From Fistularia commersonii (taxonomy: Eukaryota > Chordata > Actinopteri > Syngnathiformes > Fistulariidae): 64,000 nt of DNA. The position numbers and the translations under genes were made by a program. The notes under the pieces are model-generated. The model saw only the letters and a list, made by a program, of their open reading frames with translations. It made no database searches and was not told the DNA's origin. The stretch's first letter is position 1, and each line of letters starts with the position of its first letter. This document shows positions 13,901 to 24,030 of this stretch, one piece after another. The stretch is from the NCBI GenBank assembly GCA_037954325.1, contig JBBMNZ010000017.1:13781001-13845000 (forward strand). The letters run 5' to 3'.

Positions 13901-16900
13901 GTAAGGATTCCTTTCGCAGACAAAATAGAATAAATACAACGTGTCCTCAAACTAGCCATCTTTCTTCCACTTCTCAGGACAACATTTACAATTTGCAGCT
14001 CTAGAAACGGAATAGATCAGTAGTCACTTACGTTTTGAGTGTTCCAGAAGTCATGAGTTCTGTCACCAGTACGATGCACTTCTTGCCTTTGGAGGGCCCT
14101 TCCCAGGAGTCATAGAAACGGACGATGTTGGGATGCTGCAGTCCCTTTAGCATCCCTGCTTCCTCTTTAAAGCGCTGTCGCTCCGTCTTCGACAGCTTCC
14201 GGTCCTGTGGGGGACGGCAAGGAGAAAGCATGAGCGTTGTTAGCTACTAATCAGGATATCCACTCAATTCCATCATCAGATCTCCCCAAAGGATGCGCAA
14301 ACTGTCAGTCTGTATATTAAAACTACGACTTTGAATCAGACTGCTTTTATCCGAATGTGAGACCTTTCTATATCTATGAGATAGCTTTGGGTAGGTATAA
14401 TGGCGGTTTTATCATACTAGGCTTTCAAAAGTCAAAATGAAATTCATACACATAAATTAGCTGTGCAGCACAGCTTTCTACTTGGGTGAGGGCATTGTGA
14501 TGCTGTCCTGTTTTCTCTGGCAGACATTTGGGAACCACAAAGAAAAGTGTCAGGCTTTGTCCTAGATTTCAAGCAAACCAAAAAAAGAGCAGAGAGCCAC
14601 AGCTTGGTGGAGAAAATAGCAGGACGGTGCTACAGAGGGAGAGCCAGCCTCCTTTATTTTTCTATCAGAAACCTGCTCCAAACAACAATTCAAAGGACTA
14701 ACAGGCCGAGCTGCTGTCTGCATTACTGTAAAAAACATCCCCTTCGGTCTGGGGAAGAAAAATAATCTGGATTATTCTGCTTCAGACATATCCTGAATAA
14801 CATGATTGCTTTATGAAATTGCAAACATCATGCTAGCTTAGTGTGTTCCCCTCAATCAGTGTTCCCAAATAAGAGATTATGTTTGATATCACACTGAACA
14901 AAGGCTCTCTTTTTGACATTTGAAGACAAACACTTGTCGAATGGAATGTGACCCCGTAAATGCCTTAGCCGAGTAATTTGTAATTTAAAAGCAACATTTA
15001 TGATTGAGAAAAATATTACTTAGTCCTTCAACACTTTTCTTCTCATTCCTTCTGATGACAGAAAACAACTGTGCTTAAAGCAAAATCCATGAACGGCAAC
15101 ACTCAATGCTCCAGCAACCACACAGTTTAGCAACAAGAATGGCGGCTATATTTAAGTGGGGGCATTGTATTGAAACGCTGATAAATTGGTTACTACATGA
15201 GGGGTTAGCAATAATGTCTCTTGGATAAAAGGGGTCTCTATTGTGCCAGAAATGTGGAATGTTTAACTGCCCGGCCAAAAACATGCGAGGAATTCTGCTT
15301 TGACCTACATTTTCAACATGCATTAACTATAGCACTGCTACGAGAACGAGTTAAACAGGCCCAGCACATCTCCGGTGCCAAAGACCTCCCTTGAAGCCCC
15401 CCGAGACCTGGCCACAGGCCAGGCTGTCCAGGAAATTCAAGCCATTTGTGGGAGGAGAATGAGCTTTGACCTGTGTGTGTGTGTGTGTGTGTGGGTCTGT
15501 GTGCGTGTTCGCGCGCGCGCACACATGTATGTGCGAGATAGAAAAGTTTCCACTGACTGATACCAGTTGTTGCAACCTCTGTTACGGGTATTTTGAGGGA
15601 CTTGGGCAGTGTTTTCTTGGAACACCTAAAGAGAACTTAGAAGTGAACAGGGAGACCGGGGAAACAGCGACAGTAAGAAGACATTGGGCCGCGGCCCCGT
15701 GTCAAGACACACGGGGTGAGGAAGAGAAGGCAAGTAATGCAGAGACTCGTCTGTGCACTTGGACCGACTGACCTATTTTTCAGCGTATTTATCTGGCTGC
15801 GCAGTGGTTCCCCTTTCAGCACACCATGTGAAAACAGTCATGCAAAAAACTTCATGGCAGCAAAACAGCCTGGAAGCTCCTCCCTGAACCCATAAATGCT
15901 GAAGTGTGTCAATAACAGCATTTCCACTGACAACACAGTTTGATTACGTTAATAAAAACAACAAGAGAAAACTTCTGAGAGGAAAATCTCACTCGCTTTG
16001 CTTACTTCCACTTATACGGATGAAGCAGTGACGCAGAGCACTCATTTCACGGCCTCAGAAAATAATTGTCTGTATAATTAAAACATCTTTAAATCAGTAA
16101 GAACTTTGATCAGATCCGCACTCGGCAAGTAAAAGAAGTTATTTTTAATTTTGGTGTCCATCTCATGACTCTGAAAAATGTGGAACCTGAGTCTGAATCA
16201 GTTAAGAATCTCTTAAATCACACACACATGGCCGACAAGTGAATTTATGCGCAAATTAACATTTCATTATTGATTTAGCAAGACAGAGAAATGGGCAGTT
16301 CTCCGCTCGACTCAAATAAAAACTGTTTAATGAAGTGCCGGTTTCATGTTTTGTCTTTCCTTCCCAGTTCATAACTCGATTTTAAGTTTCCCAACCATAA
16401 TTATCACTCATATACTACCTTCTATGTCCTAACATATGACCGGGTCCATTAGTATCCACATTGAATTCCGTCTGGTGTGATTAAATAGCATTTACAAAAC
16501 AGAGTGGAAAAAATGCTTCTAGCCAAAGGCCACCATTAATAACCCAGCAACCCTAAAAATAGATGGCGAAAAAGGCCCCGATGGTTCCAAGGGCTGGCTG
16601 TGTCAGGTCCATTCTCTGAGGTGGCCGCCCCTAACGGTTGGATGGACGCAAGGCCGTGAAAATGGCACGTGAGGCAGTTCACTCCAAATATGACAGCAGC
16701 TGCTGCATTTGTTTGCCGCCGGTATCGAGGCAATGGTGCATCAGACTACTTTTTGGTCATGGACAATTAACTCTATCCATTATATAAATGTGTTAAGACA
16801 CTCTACGGATTAAAATGAATCTATACCTCTTACTACGAGCAGCTAATTTTGAAATAAGAGCTGAATACAACTGATCTGATGTCAGGCTAATAAAAACCCT

Positions 16901-19900
16901 TTTTTATCTCAGGCTTTTACCTCATATCATACCTGGAAACCTTTAACTTTGTTGCTTACAGAATTTGCATATCACTCAAAAATAAAATAATCAATTAGGA
17001 AAGGATTTTCACAATTCTAGAGACAAGTTTGATTCAAAAACAACACTTGACAATCTACAATGACATTTCCAAGCACGCTGGAAATCACAACAGACCCTGC
17101 CTGAGGAAGGAAGTGGAAGGCACTCAGCTGGGTTGATCTGGCTGGGTAAGAAAGAAGGGCCAGAATGCAGTTACAAGGAACTTTCTGACCATGAACACAT
17201 TACATATTCAAAGTACACCACAAAAGTGAATGTTTGAAAGGGAGCTGACGGACAGTCCCTTTAACTGTGAACAGTATCATGACTGGACTCTGCACTAAGT
17301 GGTTCGACCAGTGTGGTGGCCTGCCAGCCTGTTGGACCTTGTAAACTACAATATGCTGACCCAACCTTGTTACTCAGCTTTTTAAGTTTTATCCCTCATC
17401 TTACCACTTCAGTGTCTACCAGGTTTAGGGCTAATGTGGCCAAGAAACATTTCCTGGAGTTGTTTATAGTCTGTAGCATGTAAACCCTCAATAGAACCAG
17501 AGTCTTAGTTAAATGCTGGGGCCTTTTTATTGGCTTGGCGTGGCAACACATTGACAGATGAAGAAGTAATGGCTGGTCTCAGAAGATTCTTCACATTTTT
17601 GCACGATTTACACTGACATCAATATATCGCATCTAATCAAATTAATACAACATAGAACTTGTAGAGACAGTGAGGGGACGGTGGAAAAAGTTCAACGTCA
17701 TTAGGAAGAAGACAAAAAAGCCCAAATACTTGTAAAAGGGAGGAAGACAAGCAAGGCGCCCCAGACAACCATGCGGGACAAGAGCCTTGGCATGCAGACA
17801 GAACACTGACTCTCCTGAAATATGATCAGCTGAGGACGGATGCATTAAATTCTCGGTAGAGTCTATTTGATAAGGACCTTTTCAAACAATTCATTTACAA
17901 GTGCAGCTGTACTTCGAGGAAGGAAGTGGAAGTCAGATATAGCACATACAGGTCTGGGTACTGACCTAATATAACGGTATATTCTTCTGAGAACAATTTT
18001 TGATTTACTGAAAAGACCAAAAAGCAACAGCTAACAAACATGCAAGACTGGGCTTTGAACTTCATTTACTATGCAGGTTACGTTGCGTAGTGGTGGGTGA
18101 ATTCTGTCGACAAGACGAGTGCATAAATTGATAAGAGCTCAAATGGACAGTCCACGAGGCAGAGACAAATGCGGATCTACTGGTTTCAATGGGAGGTTTG
18201 TCAAGACTCGGGGGGTTACAACCGCATCCTGAGCACAGCATGGAAATTCTCCCCTGCAGTGGTGAAAATCTGCCAGCGTTTCTTTTCCCTGGGCCAATCG
18301 GCCTTTTGGATAGAGGAATCTCTGGGCTGTAAAGACTCAGTTTCACAGAACATTCCTTGCTCTTGTCTGTTTGGGACTGTAACAGGACGTGTGTGTCACA
18401 AACCAGTCTATTTATTACAATGCAGAGTGTGTAAGCATGAGTACCACCAATAAATCTATCATCAGCTCAACTGATTGGCATGATAGTCCAACACATATGC
18501 CAGGTTAAAATGACATGAGGGAGCAAGAATTTCAATTTCTTTTCTCTCATCACATTTTACTGCCTAGTGTTGCTGGGGCCACAGAAAAAAACTATGATTA
18601 GAATTAGTTCGAACCCCAGGGAGGGAGAGTGAGAATACCACATTGAATATGAATAATTTACCTTGTGAAATAAATCGAATAAATGAAATCTAATTATAGT
18701 TTAACAATGTTGACCTTGATGTATTTGCAGTTCCTCATATATCTAAACAACCATGCCATAAAGAAAAGTAGCCGGAGAAAGAAGTGCCATCAAGACGTAA
18801 TCCAATGCTGGTATAAAGCTTTAATGAGAAAAGATCCAAATAAGTCTGATATGCACAGAGGTTTAACTAGTATTGTGAATAAAACTCCCCTGGGGGAGTG
18901 TTTCAGTGGAACTCCAATAAATCTGGATGAGAAATACTTCAGTAAGTTCACTAACTTCCAGAGTCAGGCTGAGAGAACTATTGGCAGCATCTGAATTTTA
19001 ATACCTACAATCACCAGTCTCAACATAAACCCCACTGAGCCGTGCATTTTTTGCATCATTCAAAGTCTATATGATTAAACATTGCCACTTTGTTCTTGCT
19101 ATGCATTTATTACAATATGGGTCAACAATTATGGAAATAAAGTATTTTTATTGGTGTCGACAAGTGATTCTGTGTAATGACAAGGGTATCTTTAGCAGCA
19201 CAGAAATTTGGGATTTGGGGAAATCAAAAAAGGTGACATTTAGAACCATTTGTTACATCTATAACAAAGGAACAGGCGATAGGGATAAAACAGTCTACAA
19301 TCTACAGATCTCAACAAGTCATACAGTTCTGGTTTTAAGTGTCACTATCAACAGATGCTACCAGCTAGCCATATGAACAGCTGTCATAACTTAGATTCCT
19401 AGATGTATTCTCTGAATGTTTTGCCCAAACCAGGGCTGAAGAGGAGGAGGAGGTAAGGCAGTGAATGAAAGATGTTATGATTGATGACAGATGAGAGAAA
19501 AGGAGGAGTTCTGTAAATTTTTCCTCTCGTTCAGCTTCCTTTCTGTGGTGACCTACTTATTGTCCAAACGTGCCTGCAACATGAGATCCGACACAAATCG
19601 TCAAGTTCATGCATGGGTGAAACTGGGTGGAAGCCTTCACATCCTTAGGACCGTTGCAGACAGATGGCTTTTTAACTAAGACGGGGCTCTCTGATTTGAA
19701 TGGGACTTTAGCAAGGTCGAAGGACAGCCGTCAGTAAAAACTATTATGTGAAGACCAATTCAGCATTCTCCCTTTTTGGCCCGGTAAAACACTAGTGTTT
19801 ATTTGCGTATCTCGAATTTCCCCAATGGAGATCAATCAAGTACTACCTAATCACATGCGAATGTTGTCCCTCTATTTCCACGGTTTTTGTATGTGTGATA

Positions 19901-22900
19901 ACTAGCAGCCTCTCAGGACAATTATTGTTGCTCTGATTTCTCCTCCTCATTGTTAAGTTGAAAGGCTTGAAAGAAGAAAACCTAAACTGACCTAAGTTTG
20001 ATTGGTACACACATATGTTCAGCTATTATCAACTGACAATTAGAAGCTTACTTTTTATAGATCCATGAAGGTCAAATGGATGAGCCGACGCTCTTTTCTG
20101 CATTGGAAATGCTGGTATGACCCCCATAACATATTTGTACTTTCAAGTGTTATTGTGTATATTTGTATAGTCACCAATCCTCAATTTCAGCTTCAAAATG
20201 TGTGTGGAGCTACGGAATGCAAACATGATGTCCACAAAAGAGCATGTGAGGAATTTCACCAATTGTGTCCTGAGGATGAGGATGTTTACAGAAAGTAATC
20301 ATTTAGGTGATCATGAGACAGCTTTAGCTACCACGTGAGGGGATTTCAGTCTCCTGGGAGTCAACAGTTTGTGGCATGACGGACAGTTGAGAAACAATGA
20401 GAATTGAGTATAATAGTTCGAAGATACGAATACAGAAGTGAGAATGTCTATGAATCAAAGCTTTGACATTTCTAGAAACCACTTCTTTGCTGGATCAGTC
20501 TTCTTAAATGAAAGCAGAGTGTTGTATGAGAAGCGGTTGAATCTTTGACTGAATTCCTCTAACAAACCAGGCTGAGAGGGGGTTACTTTTCAGCTGTTTT
20601 CCAGCTCCTTTGTGAAAATGGGTCATCCAGAATCTTTCAAGGACTACAGTAATCTATCTAGGTCTGATAAACCAAAAATGAGCCAAAGGTGTGGCGATTT
20701 GCTAAAACATGATATAGAAACCAATAACTTTTTCCGTAAATTTTCAAATTGATTTGCAAGTTCGGTGAAATAATAGCAGTTTAGATCAGGCCATCCCTCA
20801 AATCACCCAGATCTGAAGTATTGCACTCCTCGTTGTGCCACTGAGAAATCAAAAAGGATTCTTTGAAAGCAACTGCTGAAAAGAAGGCATAAAATTGCCA
20901 AATTAAACGGGAAAAAGAATAATTAAATGCATAAGTATAGGAATAAAAAAAAAAAGTTTACAAAATGTTGCATTAAATAGGAAAATGGGGCATATCTAGA
21001 AAAATGGCAGGAAGTTGGGGGAGGACAACTGACTGAGCAGAAGCAGGCCTTGGCAGGCCAGCCGCCTGCTATTCACACAGCAGATTCCTCTGTTAGGTAT
21101 GTGACCCATTTTACCCGAGCATTCAGTGTAGAATGCACTGAGCATGCGTGCGATGTGCTCTGTCTAGGGGGGATGTGCACGTGTTGGTAATCTGCGCAGT
21201 ATTCTGATGAGTGCACACGCAGCCGCGGCTGTGCTGCCGTGTAAAGCTGCTGCCTCTCATGACAGTAAAAGCAAACAGTCATGTGGTGAATGAGGTCAAA
21301 CTTCGCTACAGGCCTCGGGACGTTTTAACTTGGGAGGACAGCAAAGTTGCTTTGTCATTTCAAAGGCGAACGTAAAAGAATTATGACCAATTTATTTGAA
21401 ACTAAATCCAATCAAAGGAGGAGCCCCTTGGAGATTTAGCCGCTATGTACTTCCAATAATTTAACCAAGTGTATTATGGCTCATATACCTTTAGGGTTAG
21501 ACTAAAAGATATCTAAAATCCTTATCTTTGAAAAAAGTGTGAGCCAAATAAGCATTCTTATCCTTAGAAGTTGTTCATTAAAAGGTTTAAAATGTCTTCA
21601 AAGTGATTGAAGCACCTTTGATAGAACTCTTAAAATCAAAAGTATTTCATGACATTTATTCTCGATTTGAGAAATGAGATCTAATATTGTGCTTTCGTCA
21701 CCACTTTGGACGGGACATGAGTCATGAGTGCACAAGATCTCTTCACAATAGATGGAACGCATCAAGTCTATCCCTGAATGAGTCCAACGTCGTTTCCTGT
21801 GATTAAAATGTGAGGCATTCCTTTAGTCATACAGGGCGATGCACATTGCTTACACAAGCCTACAGAACAAGACGACTTGTACATTACAATTTCTGAAGCT
21901 AGGTAAATGCCTGTTACTTGGCAGTGACTGAGTGGCCAACTGGAGAAAAAATGAAAATCCTGCTTTAGTTTGGTGTAAAAGGTGACATCCAACAATGAAG
22001 AGGAAACACTGGCCATATTTCTAAGAGATGTCGAGGGTGTTACTTAGGTAACAGTGTGAAAGGAAGTTACTTCTGGCGTTACTCCATCTTTAAGGGAAAG
22101 AAAAGCTTTACAGATGGAAAGATAGGTGAAAGGGGAATTTGCTTCTGTAAAAATGAACACTTAAGGAGGTAAAAAGTAGAGCAGGGGTTACTAATAAGTT
22201 AAACAAGCTTCCATTTCGTCAATTAATGTGATGAATGAGGAGGCAGTTGGACCATCTTCTGCCGAAACCGTGGAGTTGCTGTTGCATTTCAGGTACCCTA
22301 ACTTTAATTATTTATTTCAATACTACTACATTAAAATAAAAGTCTCCAAGGCTTTACCATTCACTGAGTCAGGAGGACATCAGAACACTGGCGTGGGCCT
22401 AAACGATCGAGAAATCCCTCTTTTCTCCAATTCTTGAAAAGGAACACAACCAATACGTCTCAGCATCCGACCCCAGCCATGCAAAAATATCATATCTACG
22501 TAAAGGTGCCGGGCTTGCTACGATTGGGAGATCTCCTAAAATCGTGCCTGAGTTTGTGTAAATGAACATATTTCATTTTGATATATACTGGTGTGGAAAT
22601 GGACTAATTGTCGATACCACTGAGGATCATGCACATGACTGAACTGCATACCCAACTGGCAGCACATTACAACCACAAACACACACAACTATAGTGTTCT
22701 ACTTGGCGGAATAAAGTTTGTAGGCTTCCAACAGGAACCAAGGTGGCTGCATGTGACTGAGCTTTCATGCCAGATTGATCACTTCCATAAAGTTGAACCT
22801 TATCAAAACAAGCAGGACCTCTGCAATCAGCATTAGAAGGGGAATTGGCAGCACCATTGCAGTTTACAAAATTGAAGGAAGCGCCCTCGTACTGGTGAAG

Positions 22901-23995
22901 ACGGTCATATATGGGGGGCACGGGTGTCAGTACCCTGAAGGGAAAACATTCATTTGCATCTTGATGTTGTAAAGATAAAAAGGCGGCTCGAAGTCAGCAA
23001 TCGCCTTCGAAGGTGTTCAAAGAACGCATCATAAAAGGCCACCAGCCAACTCTCATATGATAATGCAACCCTGATTGAGTGACTCAGGCACTCGGGTGTC
23101 TTTCTAATGCTATTATACCAAGCAGGAGGGCATATCAGAGAAAAAAACAACTCTTAGCAATTAAATAGAAGTTGAGAAATTGAAAAAATGTCGTTATTCT
23201 TCCACATACCTGCAATTCACACCATGCCACCTCCACTGTGGTTTCCGTGTCCAAGCCTTTGTAGACCGTCTTGAAAGAGCCTCGTCCAATTTCTATATCA
23301 AACTTGAGAAAACGTCCATCCAGAGATGTCCCCACCGCTTTGGTCTCTGCCTCTTCAATATCCTCCTGCACTTTCTTCTCGGCCTCTCTTTGCTCTGCTT
23401 CGGCCCGTGCCTTCGCGGAATCCTTGTCTTCTTCCTCCCCTTCTTCTTCATGTCCCTTCACCTCAGAGGTGCTTTCTACTTCTGCTTGACTTGGCAAACT
23501 TGTTCCCAAGTCTGGCACTGAGTGATTTGCTACCACGACCTCTCCATCATGGCCTACAGGAGACTCCTGCTCTAAAGACACCACATCCACCTTAGCTATT
23601 TCTATATCTTTTCTTTCTTCTCCCCTTCTGTCACGTTCGACAGACACCTCTTTCTGAACTAGACCTGGATCAGCCCGTTGGAAATGAGCAGCAGCAGCGA
23701 CCTGGTGCCGTTGGGTCACGGATTCACGTAGCTGAAGCCGCTGTGGAGCAGGAATGGGGATCTTGCTGGGTAAAGGAAGGGCCAATGCCGTAGCATTGGA
23801 GTCACTGATGACGCTGCGGCGCAAAAAACGGTGTTCGGGGTTACAGCGGTCACGCTCCATGGTGTGATGCCGCCGTCTCACTTCTGGTGGACGGGACTCG
23901 CTCACCATCGAGTCTGAACCAGAACTGGGACCATTTCCACTTTTCTGGGGGGGAGCCAGGAACTTAACCATTTTGTCATCAGGCTTTTCCGTCAT
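1063..23995 (-). CDS. wnk1: WNK1 serine/threonine kinase (with-no-lysine kinase 1), complete multi-exon coding region
   Basis: This is a cytosolic kinase that senses chloride and osmotic stress and phosphorylates SPAK/OSR1, which control NKCC and KCC cotransporters. The model has 27 coding exons on the minus strand: 23995-23210, 14204-14032, 13843-13623, 11979-11822, 10776-10688, 10593-10374, 10189-10088, 9965-9602, 9511-9366, 8447-8373, 8069-8034, 7644-7510, 6430-6351, 6270-6108, 6027-5911, 5802-5689, 5583-5535, 5451-5308, 5223-4223, 4139-4065, 3962-3849, 3773-3446, 2555-2384, 2276-2077, 1971-1825, 1738-1509, 1431-1063. All phases match and the total is 5,808 nt (1,935 residues; human about 2,382). 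The kinase domain lies at about residues 232-490. It is followed by an autoinhibitory/PF2 region, Q/P-rich and S/T-rich linkers, RFxV docking motifs and C-terminal coiled coils. The start was taken at the ATG at 23995 (MTEKPDD). Whether this is the teleost a or b copy cannot be told from sequence alone. Confidence 0.96.
2077..2555 (-). CDS. wnk1: WNK1 coding exons 23-24: coiled coil
   Basis: Exon 23 (2555-2384) encodes VTAAPAAGSGQSHGS, then HYSSDNDDSETEDEALQKEL. Exon 24 (2276-2077) encodes HMSEIQALQVRQKDEIEALF, TRLGKPAPAAVIPP and the basic GGRRRLKSKSKSHKSSRGS. This matches human SSDNESDIEDEDLKLELRRLRDKHLKEI and the GRRRRPTKSKGSKSSRSS block. The heptad-like region is a conserved coiled coil. 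Confidence 0.94.
2908..3130. mobile_element. Possible hAT-like non-autonomous remnant in WNK1 intron
   Basis: The stretch starts CAGGGGTGCCAAAC and ends near GTTTGGCACTT, an imperfect terminal inverted repeat. It contains CATCTACCGGTCGATC, which resembles hAT-type elements. No clear 8-bp target-site duplication could be matched, so this is tentative. Confidence 0.3.
3446..4139 (-). CDS. wnk1: WNK1 coding exons 20-22: RFQV/RFQV/RFSV docking cluster
   Basis: Exon 20 (4139-4065) encodes TLPAGFEQPPALPSDILPPF. Exon 21 (3962-3849) encodes QPLDNLDAQLRRALSPE and ends in LGRFQ. Exon 22 (3773-3446) begins VSVAADGTSSRN, has a long serine run, then IGRFQVSTSNN and VGRFSVT. Three RFxV motifs fall at residues 1452-1455, 1538-1541 and 1559-1562. 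They match the human RFQV/RFQV/RFSV cluster that binds SPAK/OSR1. The intron between exons 21 and 22 is only 75 bp and has no in-frame stop. Confidence 0.94.
4223..5223 (-). CDS. wnk1: WNK1 coding exon 19: large Ser/Thr/Pro-rich exon
   Basis: The largest coding exon, about 334 residues: GAVMTSGLSLSAPSGVLHQ, long S/T/P/Q-rich disordered sequence, then KSAGRDDIQALDKKLRSLF, which matches human KAPGIDDIKTLEEKLRSLF. Phase continuity with exon 20 requires the donor at CTCAG|GTCGCT, a poor match to the donor consensus. If it is not used, translation runs nine more codons to a stop at 4193-4195. Confidence 0.9.
5308..5583 (-). CDS. wnk1: WNK1 coding exons 17-18: first RFxV docking motif
   Basis: Exon 17 (5583-5535) encodes MSDLQQQPELSVPLLP. 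Exon 18 (5451-5308) encodes GISPSTTAQVVHSAGRRFIV, then SPVPESRLREQFFG. RFIV (residues 1026-1029) matches the human RFIVSPVPESRLRE docking site for the SPAK/OSR1 CCT domain. The frame is phase 1 at both ends of exon 18. Confidence 0.93.
5689..6027 (-). CDS. wnk1: WNK1 coding exons 15-16: second PF2-like (CCT2) domain
   Basis: Exon 15 (6027-5911) encodes ISNVGDRVAECQLETHNRK, then MVTFRFDLDGDNPEEIAQIM. Exon 16 (5802-5689) encodes VMSEFILESERESFIDQVRE to EAFPQ. This is the conserved second conserved C-terminal (PF2-like) fold, with the F-R-F pair equivalent to human FKF. The donors are GTAATT and GTCTGT; the second is weak. Confidence 0.94.
6108..6430 (-). CDS. wnk1: WNK1 coding exons 13-14: conserved SCLSDTASGLSDGN and basic RS region
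   Basis: Exon 13 (6430-6351) encodes APVSVCPSTSVEQPAG to PPPVE. Exon 14 (6270-6108) encodes SCLSDTASGLSDGNDG, GGRHEGRSLKRHQRRSVRSR and KAKLNVLS. This matches the human block SDAASGMSDGNEG / GRHEGRTTKRHYRKSVRSR. The phase-2 junction splits the serine codon. Exon 14 ends AGC|GTACGC. Confidence 0.93.
7510..8447 (-). CDS. wnk1: WNK1 coding exons 10-12: small Pro/Gln-rich linker exons
   Basis: Exon 10 (8447-8373, 25 codons) encodes VQPQMPGVQPEVLPNSQSV. Exon 11 (8069-8034, 12 codons) encodes YGVYYQPSPPPQ. Exon 12 (7644-7510, 45 codons) is IPTQQAMIPSSSQSS followed by Q-rich sequence. All three are phase 0 at both ends with clean AG/GT borders, so each can be skipped without a frameshift. Mammalian WNK1 is known for cassette splicing in this part of the protein. 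Confidence 0.82.
9366..9511 (-). CDS. wnk1: WNK1 coding exon 9: Q-rich linker
   Basis: Encodes GDRPSNSSAAGDAPPAV and a run of glutamines (QIQQQQQLAV). Acceptor TACGTAG, donor GTGAGT, phase 1 to 0. Low complexity makes homology weak, but splice sites and frame are clear. Confidence 0.85.
9602..9965 (-). CDS. wnk1: WNK1 coding exon 8: Q/P-rich linker with acidic KLHL3-type degron
   Basis: Begins VREDQEKRRLEEEQQ and continues as a Gln/Pro/Ser-rich linker. Near its end is PPEAEVPETDQQLQ, which aligns with the human acidic motif around EPEEPEADQH that binds the KLHL3-CUL3 ubiquitin ligase. The exon ends in phase 1 at GAG|GTGTGT. Confidence 0.92.
10088..10189 (-). CDS. wnk1: WNK1 coding exon 7: end of PF2 domain
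   Basis: Encodes VESGYVCEGDHKT through RKRAQRQQ, which closes the PF2-like fold and begins the basic/coiled segment. It is nearly identical to the human sequence. The donor is GTGTGT, phase 0. Confidence 0.95.
10374..10776 (-). CDS. wnk1: WNK1 coding exons 5-6: kinase C-lobe end and autoinhibitory/PF2 domain
   Basis: Exon 5 (10776-10688) encodes GVKPSSFDKVAIPEVKEI to NKDER. Exon 6 (10593-10374) encodes YSIKDLLNHAFFQ, the acidic VELAEEDDGE segment and the start of the PF2-like domain (KLKGKYKDNEAIEFSFDL). The FSF pair corresponds to the FxF motif needed for autoinhibition in WNK1. Exon 6 ends ATG|GTGAAT and continues in phase 0. Confidence 0.95.
11822..11979 (-). CDS. wnk1: WNK1 coding exon 4: APE region and helix F
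   Basis: Encodes GTPEFMAPEMYEEKYDESVD through YRRVTS, the end of the activation segment and the DVYAFGMCMLEM helix F region. It joins exon 3 in phase 1 inside the glycine of VIGTPEF. The donor is GTGAGT. In mammals the kidney-specific WNK1 promoter lies in the intron after this exon; I see no recognisable equivalent in 10777-11821. Confidence 0.96.
12140..12230. repeat. Polypurine/polypyrimidine tract in WNK1 intron 3
   Basis: About 90 bp of nearly pure A/G on the plus strand (pyrimidines on the WNK1 transcript strand). It has no coding content and could adopt a triplex-type structure. Confidence 0.7.
13623..13843 (-). CDS. wnk1: WNK1 coding exon 3: catalytic loop, DLG motif and activation segment
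   Basis: Contains HRDLKCDN (catalytic Asp358) and KIGDLGLATL. WNKs have DLG in place of DFG, and the two leucines (378 and 380) line the chloride-binding pocket known from human L369/L371. The activation loop RASFAKS carries Ser387 and Ser391, equivalent to human Ser378/Ser382 autophosphorylation sites. All key residues are intact, so an active, chloride-sensitive kinase is expected. The donor is GTAGGA. Confidence 0.97.
14032..14204 (-). CDS. wnk1: WNK1 coding exon 2: kinase N-lobe, helix C
   Basis: Encodes DRKLSKTERQRFKEEAGML through LVTELMTSGTLK. It includes helix C and the hinge (TELMTSG). The acceptor is CCCCCACAG and the donor GTAAGT; phase 2 at the 3' end splits a threonine codon. It is separated from exon 1 by a 9-kb intron, the longest in the gene here. 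Confidence 0.96.
14205..23209 (-). other. WNK1 intron 1 (9 kb), no gene seen
   Basis: This is intron between coding exons 1 and 2. On both strands I find only short, composition-like open frames with no recognisable domain. There is a (GT)n/(GC)n microsatellite near 15470-15525 and short A-rich tracts. No RNA gene, transposon ORF or conserved exon could be supported. Confidence 0.7.
23210..23995 (-). CDS. wnk1: WNK1 coding exon 1: N-terminus and glycine-rich loop
   Basis: Residues 1-262. A disordered N-terminus contains the conserved RRRHHTMERD and EHRFLRRSVISDSNATAL blocks, then an acidic stretch (EEEGEEEDKD). The first kinase strands follow: GRGSFKTVYKG carries the WNK-specific catalytic lysine (K242 here, K233 in human). 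In VAWCEL, cysteine 259 sits where other kinases have the catalytic lysine, which is the defining feature of the family. The exon ends after WCELQ with a GTATGT donor. The likely acceptor is the TTTCCCAG just upstream, giving an exon start near 24030 with about 35 nt of 5' UTR. Confidence 0.96.
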
Positions 23996-24030
23996 CCCAC
24001 CACCAACAGAAGAAGTAAGGGGCACAATAA

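Noticed and set aside
13078..13959. A continuous 293-codon minus-strand frame across WNK1 exon 3
   Set aside because: Only the 13623-13843 part is kinase; the rest is intron, shown by the GTAGGA donor after VIG and the correct continuation GTPEF at 11979.
20065..20298. A 77-codon plus-strand frame in WNK1 intron 1
   Set aside because: No domain, no splice context, AT-rich composition like the surrounding intron.
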